Source of the DNA: Ignavibacteria bacterium
GTDB taxonomy: Bacteria; Bacteroidota; Ignavibacteria; Tepidaquicellales; OLB5
Assembly (NCBI GenBank): GCA_019912545.1
Contig: JAIOIK010000042.1
Location: 1 to 64,000 of the forward strand
Reading direction: 5' to 3'
Length of the DNA stretch: 64,000 nt
Below the pieces are notes generated by a model. The model was not told the DNA's origin. It ran no database searches and was given only the letters and a program-made list of their open reading frames with translations. Positions within the stretch are counted from its first letter, which is position 1, and the number at the start of each line of letters is the position of its first letter. Of the stretch, positions 29,388 to 38,151 are shown piece after piece. The position numbers were made by a program, and so were the translations under genes.

Positions 29388-29487
29388 TGTAGGGAATGCA
29401 TTTATGCGATTTATCTGAACCCGTGGCAAATTGCTATTCATGATAATTAACCCTACAACTCATTCATTGTTAAAATGCATTCCCTGC
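29388..29487. repeat. MITE-like element, unit 1 (16-bp inverted ends)
   Basis: TGTAGGGAATGCATTT at 29388-29403 faces AAAATGCATTCCCTGC at 29472-29487, giving a 100-bp unit with inverted ends. No coding frame lies inside. The neighbouring unit at 29515-29613 has nearly the same ends. Confidence 0.65.
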
Positions 29488-29514
29488 TGTTTCCCCCTTC
29501 ATACATTGAATCTT

Positions 29515-29613
29515 TGTAGGGAGTGCATTTGATCGATTAATATAGTCCTAAACTTAATTCAAAATCTGACAAAAACCTTCCCCCAAAATAATCCCCAAAA
29601 TGCACTCCCTACG
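29515..29613. repeat. MITE-like element, unit 2 (16-bp inverted ends)
   Basis: TGTAGGGAGTGCATTT at 29515-29530 faces AAAATGCACTCCCTACG at 29597-29613, a 99-bp unit. Its ends match those of unit 1 except for an A/G change that is compensated on the other arm. The internal sequence is unlike unit 1. Confidence 0.65.
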
Positions 29614-29631
29614 TTAACAATAATCAACTCA

Positions 29632-29949
29632 TCACGGCTTTTCAATTTCCATCATCAGCAATGCGGAAGCCAGAGTTTTACCCTGTGCATCATTCTTAAG
29701 AGAAACAGTTCCCCCACCACCAAGAGTATTGTGAAGCACAAAATTCAGTGCATTAATATTCGGCATTTCGTATCTATCCACTTCACCCAGGCAGATACCC
29801 TCAAAATGCTTCTTTACAGCCTCAGCAGTTACTTTTTCCCTTATAATGGAGTAATCTTCCTTCTTGAAGGCAATCAGCCCTACATTGGCTGCATCGCCTT
29901 TATCACCTGATCTGCCGTGGCATATCTCTTTTAATTGAATTTTTGGCAT
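29632..29949 (-). CDS. Stand-alone AtuA-like C-terminal domain protein
   Basis: This 105-residue protein reads as the small domain usually found at the C terminus of, or encoded next to, AtuA/DUF1446-type proteins of acyclic terpene and related acyl-CoA catabolism. Recognisable stretches are LKEICHGRSGDKGDAANVGL near the N terminus and NFVLHNTLGGGGTVSLKNDAQGK near residue 68. No large AtuA partner lies in this window. It stands alone between repeat-rich gaps. Function without the partner is unknown; the family is reasonably clear. Confidence 0.75.
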   Translation of the reverse strand: MPKIQLKEICHGRSGDKGDAANVGLIAFKKEDYSIIREKVTAEAVKKHFEGICLGEVDRYEMPNINALNFVLHNTLGGGGTVSLKNDAQGKTLASALLMMEIEKP

Positions 29950-30150
29950 ATTTCTTCATTCCCATGCAAATGGGAATCCAAATAATTTCTTAAATTTCAC
30001 AAAATTAGTGAAAAAATAAGTAAACTGAAATGTATTATTGTTATCTTGATAACTAATTTCATTACAAAACACTGGATTGGAAAGATGATAATTGGATTCT
30101 TTTGGATGGGATTTAACTTTCTAGGTTAGTAAGAGAACATCTCCTTTAAA

Positions 30151-30197
30151 TGGCGTCTGATATTCATCTGACGCATGTCAGGTACATACCTGACACC
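30151..30197. repeat. Twin-hairpin repeat
   Basis: Two adjoining palindromes make up this 47-base element: GCGTCTGAT..ATCTGACGC (imperfect) and TGTCAGGTA-CA-TACCTGACA (perfect 9-bp arms). It sits just downstream of the xerC stop, so it may also act as a terminator. Confidence 0.6.
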
Positions 30198-30214
30198 AAT
30201 TCTATTTATTGATT

Positions 30215-31144
30215 CTACCCTTTCGGATGCGCCTTCTCATACACTTTCTTAAGCCTGTCAATTGAAACATGAGTGTAAATTTGCGTTGTTGATAGGCTTG
30301 AATGTCCGAGGAGGTCCTTTACAGCGCGGATATCTGCTCCGTGATCGAGTAAATGCGTAGCAAAAGAGTGGCGTAAAACGTGGGGTGATTTCTTCTTCAG
30401 CTCTGAGACCCTTGAAATGTACTGATTGGTTATTCTGTTCAATAAAGCGGGATACAGCTTTTTCCCGTTTTTGCCATTAAAAACTACTCCGTTATCAAAA
30501 TCAACTGCCTTCTCGGAGAAATACTCTTCTCTTTTTTCAAGGTAAGCTGATATTGCACCGATTGCAAGTAATCCAACCGGAATAATTCTTTCTTTCCTGC
30601 CTTTACCGCGGACCTTAATTGTACAATTATCAATATAAATTCTATCAACAGTCAAATTAATGAGTTCGCTTAGTCTTATGCCCGAGCTGTAGAATAACTC
30701 TATTATTGCCCTGTCACGGGTTCCCCAGATATCATTTTTGAAATTCTTAGGATCAAGCAAGTTGTTTAGCGATGTTTCATCAATCACAGTAGGCAGGTTT
30801 TTAGGCAGCTTAGGGAATATCAGGTTACGCGAGGGATTTTCAGAAAACAGTTTCTTCCTGTTTAAGAATTTATAAAACGATTTCAAGGTAGATATCTTGC
30901 GTGAAATTGTCCGCTTCGAGAATTTCACCTCGCGATTCTGCACGAAGTTTGCAATGAAGCGTTTCAGATCCTCTTCTTCAATATATTTAAGCTCAATTTT
31001 AGATTCAGTATTATCGCCAAGTTTAGCAATATAAATGTAAAGGTCGTTCAGGTCCTTTACATAATTCAGCAGCGTATGCCTTGAATAGTTCTTTTCGTTT
31101 ATAAGGTATGATGAAAATTTATCAATTGCTCTTATCAGATTCAT
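30215..31144 (-). CDS. xerC: Tyrosine recombinase XerC/XerD family
   Basis: This 309-residue recombinase has an N-terminal SAM-like DNA-binding domain and a C-terminal catalytic domain. Catalytic residues are visible: Arg in YSSGIRLSELINL near 170, Lys in RGKGRKERIIPVG near 192, HVLRHSFATHLLDHGADI near 255, His in VKDLLGHSSLSTTQIYTHV with the nucleophile Tyr near 290. Size and lack of mobile-element neighbours favour the housekeeping dimer-resolution enzyme over an integrase. Its start overlaps the tldE stop (TGATG). Whether it is XerC or XerD cannot be settled here. Confidence 0.9.
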   Translation of the reverse strand: MNLIRAIDKFSSYLINEKNYSRHTLLNYVKDLNDLYIYIAKLGDNTESKIELKYIEEEDLKRFIANFVQNREVKFSKRTISRKISTLKSFYKFLNRKKLFSENPSRNLIFPKLPKNLPTVIDETSLNNLLDPKNFKNDIWGTRDRAIIELFYSSGIRLSELINLTVDRIYIDNCTIKVRGKGRKERIIPVGLLAIGAISAYLEKREEYFSEKAVDFDNGVVFNGKNGKKLYPALLNRITNQYISRVSELKKKSPHVLRHSFATHLLDHGADIRAVKDLLGHSSLSTTQIYTHVSIDRLKKVYEKAHPKG

Positions 31145-32478
31145 CAGATCGCATCCGATAAACTGGAGAAATTAAAATTACCAACCTTAAGCGGCGGCAC
31201 ATGTATCTGCATCGTTCCGGTTTCAGCACCAGCAGCTTTCTCCGGCTTCCCTGCCTCAATCAGATTCTGAAAAACATTCATCGGGCTTTCATTGAACCTG
31301 AAATTCTTTACAGGTCTTATTATCTTGCCGTCTTTCACTTCAAATACGCCATCCCTTGTTAAACCCGTAAGCAGCATTGATTGCTGGTCAACCGACCTAA
31401 TATAATAAAACCTGGTGACAAGTATCGCATTATCAGTCTCACTTATCATTTGGTCAAGCGATTTCTCAGAACCGCTCATCAGAATATTTGACGGATTAGC
31501 AATAAACGGTTCACCGGTTTTTTCTGCCCAATACCTTGACCTCTCCAGGTTCTTTAATATACCACCCTCAAACCAAACTACTCTGTTCCTTGGCTCACCT
31601 TCTTTGTTAAAGGGAATTGAAGGAGAATTAATATCTGAAGGATAAGAGAAAATTGTAACATTTGGGTTTGCAAGCGATTCACCTATTCTGTTTCCGCCCC
31701 CGGTTTTAGAAAAATAACTTCTTCCTTCATCGGCTTCTCTTGCATTCATGTAATTTATGCAAATTCCAAGCATATCTGCCGCTGCCGCCGGTTCCAGAAT
31801 GACTTTATATCTTCCGGGCTTTATTTCAACAGGCTCTTTCGAAAGTATCGATCTCTTGATAGCTTTATCAGTTAATTCTTTTTGTTTAAGATCATTTATA
31901 TTCACGAAGTTCTTTTCAAACCTCGCTGAGCCTGTTCCGTCATTGGTCCTGATTGTTGCGGAGTAATCCGCAAGCGTGTACTTATTATACGCAAAAAGAC
32001 CAACAGTATTCATAACTGCGTTAAATGTCAATGAATCTTCGAAATAGCCCGCCGTAGTAACATTCTTACTTGTAGATTCATTAATAATATAAGAAAGAAT
32101 TCCAGATCTCTCATCGCTCGAAAGTTTTTCAGTATCTGCGGAATAATTTAGAGCATCCAGATACTCCTGCTTTCCAAGCGGAGTCATGAATTCTTTATTA
32201 TCCGGCGAACGCCTGGCTATTTCTTCTGAACTCCGAACAGCCTGTTTAAGAGAATCTTCATCAAACTTATTGGTTGTTACACTTCCTGATTTCCTGCCAA
32301 TATTGCTGCTTATTGTGAGAGCTAATCCGTCTGAAAATCCGTTTGTGGTGAGGGAATTTCTTGCAAAGCGCAGATTATGGATATTGCTTCCTACAAGCAG
32401 CGCTGTTGCGGAATCTGCCTTAGAGTATCCGAGAATTTTATTCAGCAGGTTTTTGGCTTCATTTTCGTTAAGTATCAA
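31144..32478 (-). CDS. tldE: TldE/PmbA-family metalloprotease partner
   Basis: TldE forms a heterodimer with TldD that processes or degrades unfolded and modified peptides. The 444-residue protein has the PmbA/TldE C-terminal fold (NPNVTIFSYPSDINSP, EGGILKNLERSRYWAEKTG) and lacks the HExxxH zinc motif, as expected of the non-catalytic partner. No signal sequence is visible, although its TldD partner has one. The start is TTG at 32478, two bases after the tldD stop. It overlaps xerC by one base. Confidence 0.88.
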   Translation of the reverse strand: MILNENEAKNLLNKILGYSKADSATALLVGSNIHNLRFARNSLTTNGFSDGLALTISSNIGRKSGSVTTNKFDEDSLKQAVRSSEEIARRSPDNKEFMTPLGKQEYLDALNYSADTEKLSSDERSGILSYIINESTSKNVTTAGYFEDSLTFNAVMNTVGLFAYNKYTLADYSATIRTNDGTGSARFEKNFVNINDLKQKELTDKAIKRSILSKEPVEIKPGRYKVILEPAAAADMLGICINYMNAREADEGRSYFSKTGGGNRIGESLANPNVTIFSYPSDINSPSIPFNKEGEPRNRVVWFEGGILKNLERSRYWAEKTGEPFIANPSNILMSGSEKSLDQMISETDNAILVTRFYYIRSVDQQSMLLTGLTRDGVFEVKDGKIIRPVKNFRFNESPMNVFQNLIEAGKPEKAAGAETGTMQIHVPPLKVGNFNFSSLSDAI

Positions 32479-32479
32479 T

Positions 32480-34069
32480 TTATTTGCCTGCCTCCTCAGA
32501 TGTATTGAGAATATTTACTTTTCTGAATCTTGCAGGTGAAGCGCCATGGCTAACCGGAGAGAGCTGACCAGGCTCACCTTTGCCGCAGAAGAAAGATCCG
32601 CCCAGCATGTATTCGCTTTTATCGCAAATGGCATCGCATGAATTCCAGAAATCTACCGTGTTGCCCTGGTATGCCACATCTCTCAGCATACCGGTAATCT
32701 TGCCATTCTTTATATCCCAGAACTCCTGCCCTGTAAATTGAAAATTATACCTTTGCATATCAATGCTCCAGCTTCCGCTGCCTTTAATGTAAATGCCGTC
32801 TTCGGTATCTGCAATGAGATCACTCAAAGACAATTTATCCTCGCCCGGCATTAAAGATACATTAGGCATTCTTTGAATAGGAAAATGCGCCCAGCTATCG
32901 GAATACGCACAGCCGTTGGATGAAGATTCACCGATGAACCTTGCAATTTCCCGGGTTGTCTGGTATCCTGTAAACCTGCCTTCTTTTATTAAGTCCCACT
33001 CGGTTGTTTTAACTCCGTCATCATCATATCCTCTTGTGGCAAGTCCGTCTTTTTGTGTCCTGTCACCCTTCATATTGATATGCCTGCTGCCGTACTGCAG
33101 TTTCCCAAGCTTATCGGTTGTCATAAAGCTGGTTCCGGCGTAATTTGCTTCATATCCCAGCGCTCTATCAAGCTCAGTTGGATGCCCGCAGGATTCGTGT
33201 ATAGTAAGCCAAAGATGTGTCGGGTGAAGAATAATATCACGTTTACCGGGAACAACGGTCGGCGCTTTCAATTTCATTTTTGTATGCTCAACTGCTTCTT
33301 CAACATCGCTCATAAAATCATATTCTTCAACATAATCATATCCTTTACCGATCGGCACTGAAAAACTATCCCTTGATTCAAATATACCGGTAACTTTATC
33401 AACAACGGTTACTTCAAATTGCGGCCATATCCTGTGAAGATCCTGTTTTATATATGATCCTTCTGAGGAAGCAAAATATTTCCATTCGTTCACACTCCAT
33501 ATAAATGAAGCACAGAAGTCCGCACCAATTGATCTTGCCTTTTCGTTTATTTTGAACAACAAATTAACTTTGTCATCAATCGAAACATCGAATGAATTTT
33601 TCTTTATAGGGGTTTGCCATGTATCATTGTAAACGGGGTTCGGCGCTAACTGAACCTTATTCAACTGAATTTTGCTGTTTGCTTCTGCAATTTGGCAGGC
33701 AAGCTCAATAGCTTTGATAACTTCAGTTTCTGTAAAAGTACTGCTTGATGAAAATCCCCATGTACCGTTTTTAAGAACTCTTACGTTGAATCCAAAATTC
33801 TCGGTCTCTCTGATAGACTGAATTATCTGCTCTCTTGTATTAATGTTTTCAGAGCGGAAATTACTAAGGCAAAAATCAGCGTATTCAGCGCCAAGTTGTT
33901 TGGCCCGGAACATGGCTGAGTCTGCAATTTTTTTTATGTAATTATCATCTAAGGAATTGCGGAGGGTTGCTGCATCATTTGATCTCAATATATCGCTCCC
34001 TATAGAATTGGCAAAAACGGCTCCCGGCAAGGCAAGTGAGCAGGATTTAATAAAGTTTCTGCGCCTCAT
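32480..34069 (-). CDS. tldD: TldD-family metalloprotease with a Tat-type leader
   Basis: The 529-residue catalytic partner of TldE has the zinc motif TIHESCGHPTELDRALG (HExxxH) near residue 288 and the C-terminal region GYQTTREIARFIGESSSNGC. It begins MRRRNFIKSCSLALPGAVFA, which resembles a twin-arginine export signal (RRxFIK), so the folded enzyme may be exported. This differs from the cytosolic Escherichia coli pair. The adjacent tldE has no such leader. It is followed by tldE at two bases and preceded by topA at 19 bp. Confidence 0.88.
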   Translation of the reverse strand: MRRRNFIKSCSLALPGAVFANSIGSDILRSNDAATLRNSLDDNYIKKIADSAMFRAKQLGAEYADFCLSNFRSENINTREQIIQSIRETENFGFNVRVLKNGTWGFSSSSTFTETEVIKAIELACQIAEANSKIQLNKVQLAPNPVYNDTWQTPIKKNSFDVSIDDKVNLLFKINEKARSIGADFCASFIWSVNEWKYFASSEGSYIKQDLHRIWPQFEVTVVDKVTGIFESRDSFSVPIGKGYDYVEEYDFMSDVEEAVEHTKMKLKAPTVVPGKRDIILHPTHLWLTIHESCGHPTELDRALGYEANYAGTSFMTTDKLGKLQYGSRHINMKGDRTQKDGLATRGYDDDGVKTTEWDLIKEGRFTGYQTTREIARFIGESSSNGCAYSDSWAHFPIQRMPNVSLMPGEDKLSLSDLIADTEDGIYIKGSGSWSIDMQRYNFQFTGQEFWDIKNGKITGMLRDVAYQGNTVDFWNSCDAICDKSEYMLGGSFFCGKGEPGQLSPVSHGASPARFRKVNILNTSEEAGK

Positions 34070-34088
34070 TATTTATGATTAAACTGTT

Positions 34089-36410
34089 TTAAGCAGTCTC
34101 TACTGCATCTTTTGAATCTATTTCCACTTTATGCTTGCATTCAGGGCATTCAAGATATTCTCCCTTTTTCTTTGAATATTTCTCAAGCATGTAAGTACTT
34201 CCGCACATTTCGCATTTTGTTTCCCGCGGCTTGCTGTTTGATATAAAATCACAGTCAGGGTAACGGGTACAGCCATAAAATGTCTTTTTGGATTTTAATG
34301 CTTTCCTTCCGAGAATTTCACCCTCTTTACACTTAGGGCATTTTATACCAAGAGTTATCGGCTGGATATTTTTGCAATCCGGATAAGTTGAGCATCCCAG
34401 GAATTTCCCATACTTGCTTGATTTAACCACCATCGGGTTACCGCACAGAATACAGATTTTTCCTTCGGCAAGCTCCTGGTGTTCTTCCTGTTCACCCGGT
34501 AACGGCTTGGCATTCTTGCACTTCGGATATTTGCTGCAGGAGAGGAATCTTCCGTTCCTTCCCCATTTGATAAGCATTTCTCCGCCACATTTATCACATA
34601 TGATATCTGTTTTCTCTATCAGCGATTCCTTGATTTCTTTTGTTTTCTTATTAAGGAATTCAAGATCAAGATTAAACGGTAGATAAAAATCATCCAGAAC
34701 TTTCTTGTAAGTCAGATCACCCTCAGCAATTTTATCAAGTTCTTCTTCCATTTGCGCAGTGAATTTGACACTTATAACATCACTAAAATGCGTCGCAAGA
34801 AGCCTGTCAACAGTCTGGCCAAGCTCGGTTGCATAAAGCTTTCTATCGGTCAAGTCGCAGTATGTCCTGTTTATAATAGTAGAAACTATAAATGCATATG
34901 TTGAAGGACGGCCAATACCCAGATTATCCAACTGCTTTATCAGGCTGCTTTCTGTGTACCTGGGAGGCGGATTTGTAAAATGCTGCTTCTTAAAAAGTTC
35001 TTCAAGATCAAGTATATCGCCAATCTCAATTTCTGCCGGGATAGAAAATTCATCTTCTGTATCTTCCTTCTCTTCTTCAAATACATCATCGTAAAGCGCC
35101 AGGAATCCTTTAAATTTTATCGTTGAATCTGTAGTCCTGAACTGGTAGAAATTTGGTGTTTTGCTGCTGCCGTTAGTAGATTCATTAAATGTATCTATCA
35201 GGAGTGTGATCTGGTCTGATACTGAATTCTGCATCTGACATGCAACAAATCTTTTCCAGATAAGATCATAAAGTTTGTACTGATCTAAAGTAAGGTCATT
35301 TTTAAGGCTTTCGGGTGTGCGCCAAACTGAAGTTGGCCTAATGGCTTCATGTGCATCCTGTGTATTTTCTTTTTTCTTTGAATAAACTTTTGGTGAAGCA
35401 GGTAAAGACGCTTTGCCAAACTTTTCGAGTATATATCCCCTTGCTTCACTAACGGCATCTTCGCTCAGTCTAGTTGAGTCAGTCCTCATATATGTTATCA
35501 GGCCTGTTAATCCTTCGTCACCGATATTAATACCCTCATACAGTTTCTGTGCCTGCATCATGGTCTTTTTAGGCGCAAAACGCAGCCTGACGGAAGCATC
35601 CTGCTGAAGTGATGATGTTGTAAAAGGCGGGTAAGGATTGCGCTTAACCTCTTTTTTGATAATATCCGAAACCTTGTAAAGTTTGGATCCAAGATCGCTG
35701 ATTATTTCATCTGTTTCAGATTCGTTCTTGATCCTTGGGTCTTCGCCATTGAACTTAAACGCAGTATCATTTCTCACTATAAGCTTCGATTCAAATACTT
35801 TGTTCTTATCTCTATCTTTGAAATTCGCAAGAACACTCCAGTATTCCGTCGGTACAAATTTCTTTATTTCAGCTTCTCTTTCACAGATAAGCCTTAAGGC
35901 AACTGACTGAACTCTTCCGGCAGATAGTCCATAATAGATTACTTTCCATAAAAACGGGCTTACTTTATAACCCATGATCCTATCAAGTGCACGTCTTGCC
36001 TGCTGTGAGCTGACAAGTTTTTCATCTATTTGCAGAGGATTATTAATGCCTTCTTCAACACCTTTTTTCGTGATCTCGTTGAAAAGAACCCTGTATATGG
36101 GCTTCTTCTTGCTCTTAACTTCCTGAGCGATATCGTACGCTATCGCTTCACCTTCGCGGTCAGGATCTGTTGCTATGTATATATTTTCTGCGCTTTTTGA
36201 AAGTTCTTTAAGCTCTTCAATTATCTTTTCTTTTCCGGGAATAGTTTCATAGGTAAGCTCATAGTTGTTTTCAAAATCTACGCTGATTTTACTTTTCGGC
36301 AGGTTCTTAATATGCCCTACCGAAGCAATTACTTTGTAATTCTTCCCAAGATATTTATTTATTGTCTTTGCCTTCGAAGGAGATTCAACTATTACGAGTG
36401 ATTTAGCCAT
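34089..36410 (-). CDS. topA: DNA topoisomerase I
   Basis: The 773-residue type IA topoisomerase relaxes negative supercoils. The Toprim domain starts SLVIVESPSKAKTINKYLG and continues ATDPDREGEAIAYDIA near residue 108. The active-site Tyr is in GLITYMRTDSTRLSEDA near residue 300. The C terminus has four zinc-finger modules: CDKCGGEM..CSKYPKC, CILCGNPM..CSTYPDC, CPKCKEGE..CTRYPDC and CEMCGSTY..CPEC. Length is normal. Together with smg upstream this is a widely conserved gene pair. Confidence 0.96.
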   Translation of the reverse strand: MAKSLVIVESPSKAKTINKYLGKNYKVIASVGHIKNLPKSKISVDFENNYELTYETIPGKEKIIEELKELSKSAENIYIATDPDREGEAIAYDIAQEVKSKKKPIYRVLFNEITKKGVEEGINNPLQIDEKLVSSQQARRALDRIMGYKVSPFLWKVIYYGLSAGRVQSVALRLICEREAEIKKFVPTEYWSVLANFKDRDKNKVFESKLIVRNDTAFKFNGEDPRIKNESETDEIISDLGSKLYKVSDIIKKEVKRNPYPPFTTSSLQQDASVRLRFAPKKTMMQAQKLYEGINIGDEGLTGLITYMRTDSTRLSEDAVSEARGYILEKFGKASLPASPKVYSKKKENTQDAHEAIRPTSVWRTPESLKNDLTLDQYKLYDLIWKRFVACQMQNSVSDQITLLIDTFNESTNGSSKTPNFYQFRTTDSTIKFKGFLALYDDVFEEEKEDTEDEFSIPAEIEIGDILDLEELFKKQHFTNPPPRYTESSLIKQLDNLGIGRPSTYAFIVSTIINRTYCDLTDRKLYATELGQTVDRLLATHFSDVISVKFTAQMEEELDKIAEGDLTYKKVLDDFYLPFNLDLEFLNKKTKEIKESLIEKTDIICDKCGGEMLIKWGRNGRFLSCSKYPKCKNAKPLPGEQEEHQELAEGKICILCGNPMVVKSSKYGKFLGCSTYPDCKNIQPITLGIKCPKCKEGEILGRKALKSKKTFYGCTRYPDCDFISNSKPRETKCEMCGSTYMLEKYSKKKGEYLECPECKHKVEIDSKDAVETA

Positions 36411-36468
36411 TTAGAATATTATGTTCAGTAATAAATCTGTTATTAATGTATTGTGTCAATGAGTTGCA

Positions 36469-36927
36469 TCAATGAATTGTATCTTTGGTATTTATCATCA
36501 TTCTGCTGTTTGTATCGGTCATGTCTTCAATATCCAGCAGGTAAGTTGCAATGATCATCTTCATGTCTTCTTTATCTACCCTGTTGTAGCTTGAGACCAT
36601 TATCTTATCTATAATAAGATCAATATCCATATTATTGATAAGCCCAAGCTCTTTGATCTGTATCAAATAACCATATGATTCCGGTGAAATAACGCTCTGC
36701 TCTGCATCATGAAGGAAACGCTGTGAACGCGTATCAGACTTTTTATCTATGAATATCTTTTCACCAGCGTAGATCTTTGAATATACCCAGCTAAAAGCTG
36801 TATTGATCTCGTTAGCTGTATATCCAAGATTTTCAAGCTTATTCATATCAACATCTGTAAGCTGCTTGTTATTTTTGAGCTCGCTTAAGAGGTAAACTAT
36901 TATTTCAATTATCTTTTCGTATAACAT
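36469..36927 (-). CDS. smg: Smg/DUF494 family protein
   Basis: This 152-residue acidic protein begins MLYEKIIEIIVYLLSELKNN and ends in the DUF494-type region IDKIMVSSYNRVDKEDMKMI. Smg genes typically lie next to dprA or topA, as here. The function is not established. The first residues are hydrophobic but alternate with charge, so export is unlikely. It lies 6 bp after ybeY. Confidence 0.82.
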   Translation of the reverse strand: MLYEKIIEIIVYLLSELKNNKQLTDVDMNKLENLGYTANEINTAFSWVYSKIYAGEKIFIDKKSDTRSQRFLHDAEQSVISPESYGYLIQIKELGLINNMDIDLIIDKIMVSSYNRVDKEDMKMIIATYLLDIEDMTDTNSRMMINTKDTIH

Positions 36928-36933
36928 GAGTTT

Positions 36934-37398
36934 TTAATTGCTTAGATAAAAATCTTCCTTTTGCCTGATTATTTCCTTTTGCTTAACTGTCCTATCATCA
37001 TAGCCTGCCAGATGAAGGCATCCATGTATAATAACCCTTTTGAGTTCCATTTTGTATCCCGATCTGTAAACAGTTCCGTTTTTCTTAACAGTATTTAAGG
37101 AAATAAAGATCTCGCCCTCAATTTCTTTCTTATTATCATTGTAGGGGAACGTAATGATATCAGTATTATAATCGTGACCCAGGAATTTAGTGTTTATGCG
37201 CTTTATATCCCTGTCATTACCAAAATTTAACACAATTTCACTAAACCGGCAATCCTCGCCATCCATTACTTTTGATACTAATCCCCGTACATTATCATGT
37301 GTTATAGGTAATCTGAACTCTGGGTGTATATTATTTATCAATATGCATTTTTTAGTGTAGAAATGGGGTTTCTTATCTCTTCTTAACAATAAAACCAA
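36934..37398 (-). CDS. ybeY: Endoribonuclease YbeY (rRNA maturation)
   Basis: YbeY is a zinc-dependent RNase that finishes the 16S rRNA 3' end and supports ribosome quality control. The family motif IIHGCLHLAGYDDRTVKQKE near residue 126 carries the three metal-binding His/Asp positions, and LGHDYNTDIITFPY near 72 is the second conserved block. The first standard start is TTG at 37398, which gives a basic leader longer than usual. A TTG at 37341 would give LINNIHPEFRLP, nearer to the family N terminus, so the start is uncertain. Confidence 0.92.
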   Translation of the reverse strand: MVLLLRRDKKPHFYTKKCILINNIHPEFRLPITHDNVRGLVSKVMDGEDCRFSEIVLNFGNDRDIKRINTKFLGHDYNTDIITFPYNDNKKEIEGEIFISLNTVKKNGTVYRSGYKMELKRVIIHGCLHLAGYDDRTVKQKEIIRQKEDFYLSN

Positions 37399-37484
37399 TA
37401 CCTAAATTCATTAAAATTAAAGTGTAACATTAACAAATTATCAAAACTTCTTATTTTACGACACTTAAAATATACAGAAATTTA

Positions 37485-38036
37485 TTATTTGTCAAGAGGC
37501 AAAAAATCTTGAAATCCGGCTCCTTTGTTGAATTCCTTATACTGCTGGCAATAAAACATGTAATTCTTGGCATTTTGCTTTATTTTTTCAATCTCCTCTG
37601 GTTTCAGGTCTCTTATGATCTTAGCCGGAACGCCTGCAACCATGGTTCCTTCAGGTACTACAAACTTCTCTTTTACCACAGATCCCGCTGCAACAAGCGA
37701 AAATGAGTTTATATGACAATCATCAAGAAGCTTTGCCCCAATACCAATCAGCACAAAATCATCTATTCTGCATCCGTGAATTACGGCGCTGTGACCAATG
37801 GATATATCATTGCCAATAGATGTCGGAAACTTCTTATATGTAACATGCACCATCGTCAAATCCTGGATATTCGTTCTTTCTCCGATACGGATATAATTTA
37901 CATCTCCCCTAACGACAGTATTAAACCATATACTTGAATCCTTACCAATTTCAACATCGCCTATGATATGTGCGCCCTCAGCAATCAAAACTGATTCATG
38001 GATCTTCGGATATTTATTCTGATACGGAAAAATCAT
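37485..38036 (-). CDS. Gamma-carbonic-anhydrase-like hexapeptide protein
   Basis: This 183-residue left-handed beta-helix protein has hexapeptide repeats from IGDVEIG to DCHINSF. Three histidines that bind metal in gamma carbonic anhydrases are present: MVHVT near 78, SIGHSAVIHGCRI near 95-100. It resembles YrdA/PaaY. The ATG at 38036 (MIFPYQNK) is preferred to one nine codons upstream. Neighbours are ybeY and DUF3108. Zinc or iron binding is likely; carbonic anhydrase activity is only inferred. Confidence 0.85.
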   Translation of the reverse strand: MIFPYQNKYPKIHESVLIAEGAHIIGDVEIGKDSSIWFNTVVRGDVNYIRIGERTNIQDLTMVHVTYKKFPTSIGNDISIGHSAVIHGCRIDDFVLIGIGAKLLDDCHINSFSLVAAGSVVKEKFVVPEGTMVAGVPAKIIRDLKPEEIEKIKQNAKNYMFYCQQYKEFNKGAGFQDFLPLDK

Positions 38037-38151
38037 ATTCAAATAGGAATTAACAATGAGCAATTAACAATTAATAATAAAAATCAAAATTGATTTCTAC
38101 TCGGTCAAATGTATTACAAATTCTCAACCAAGGAACTTAAAATTTCAATAC

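Noticed and set aside
29388-29613. A CRISPR-like array from repeated TGTAGGGARTGCATTT
   Set aside because: The four copies alternate in orientation as inverted pairs and only four exist. CRISPR repeats are direct and evenly spaced, and no cas gene is near.
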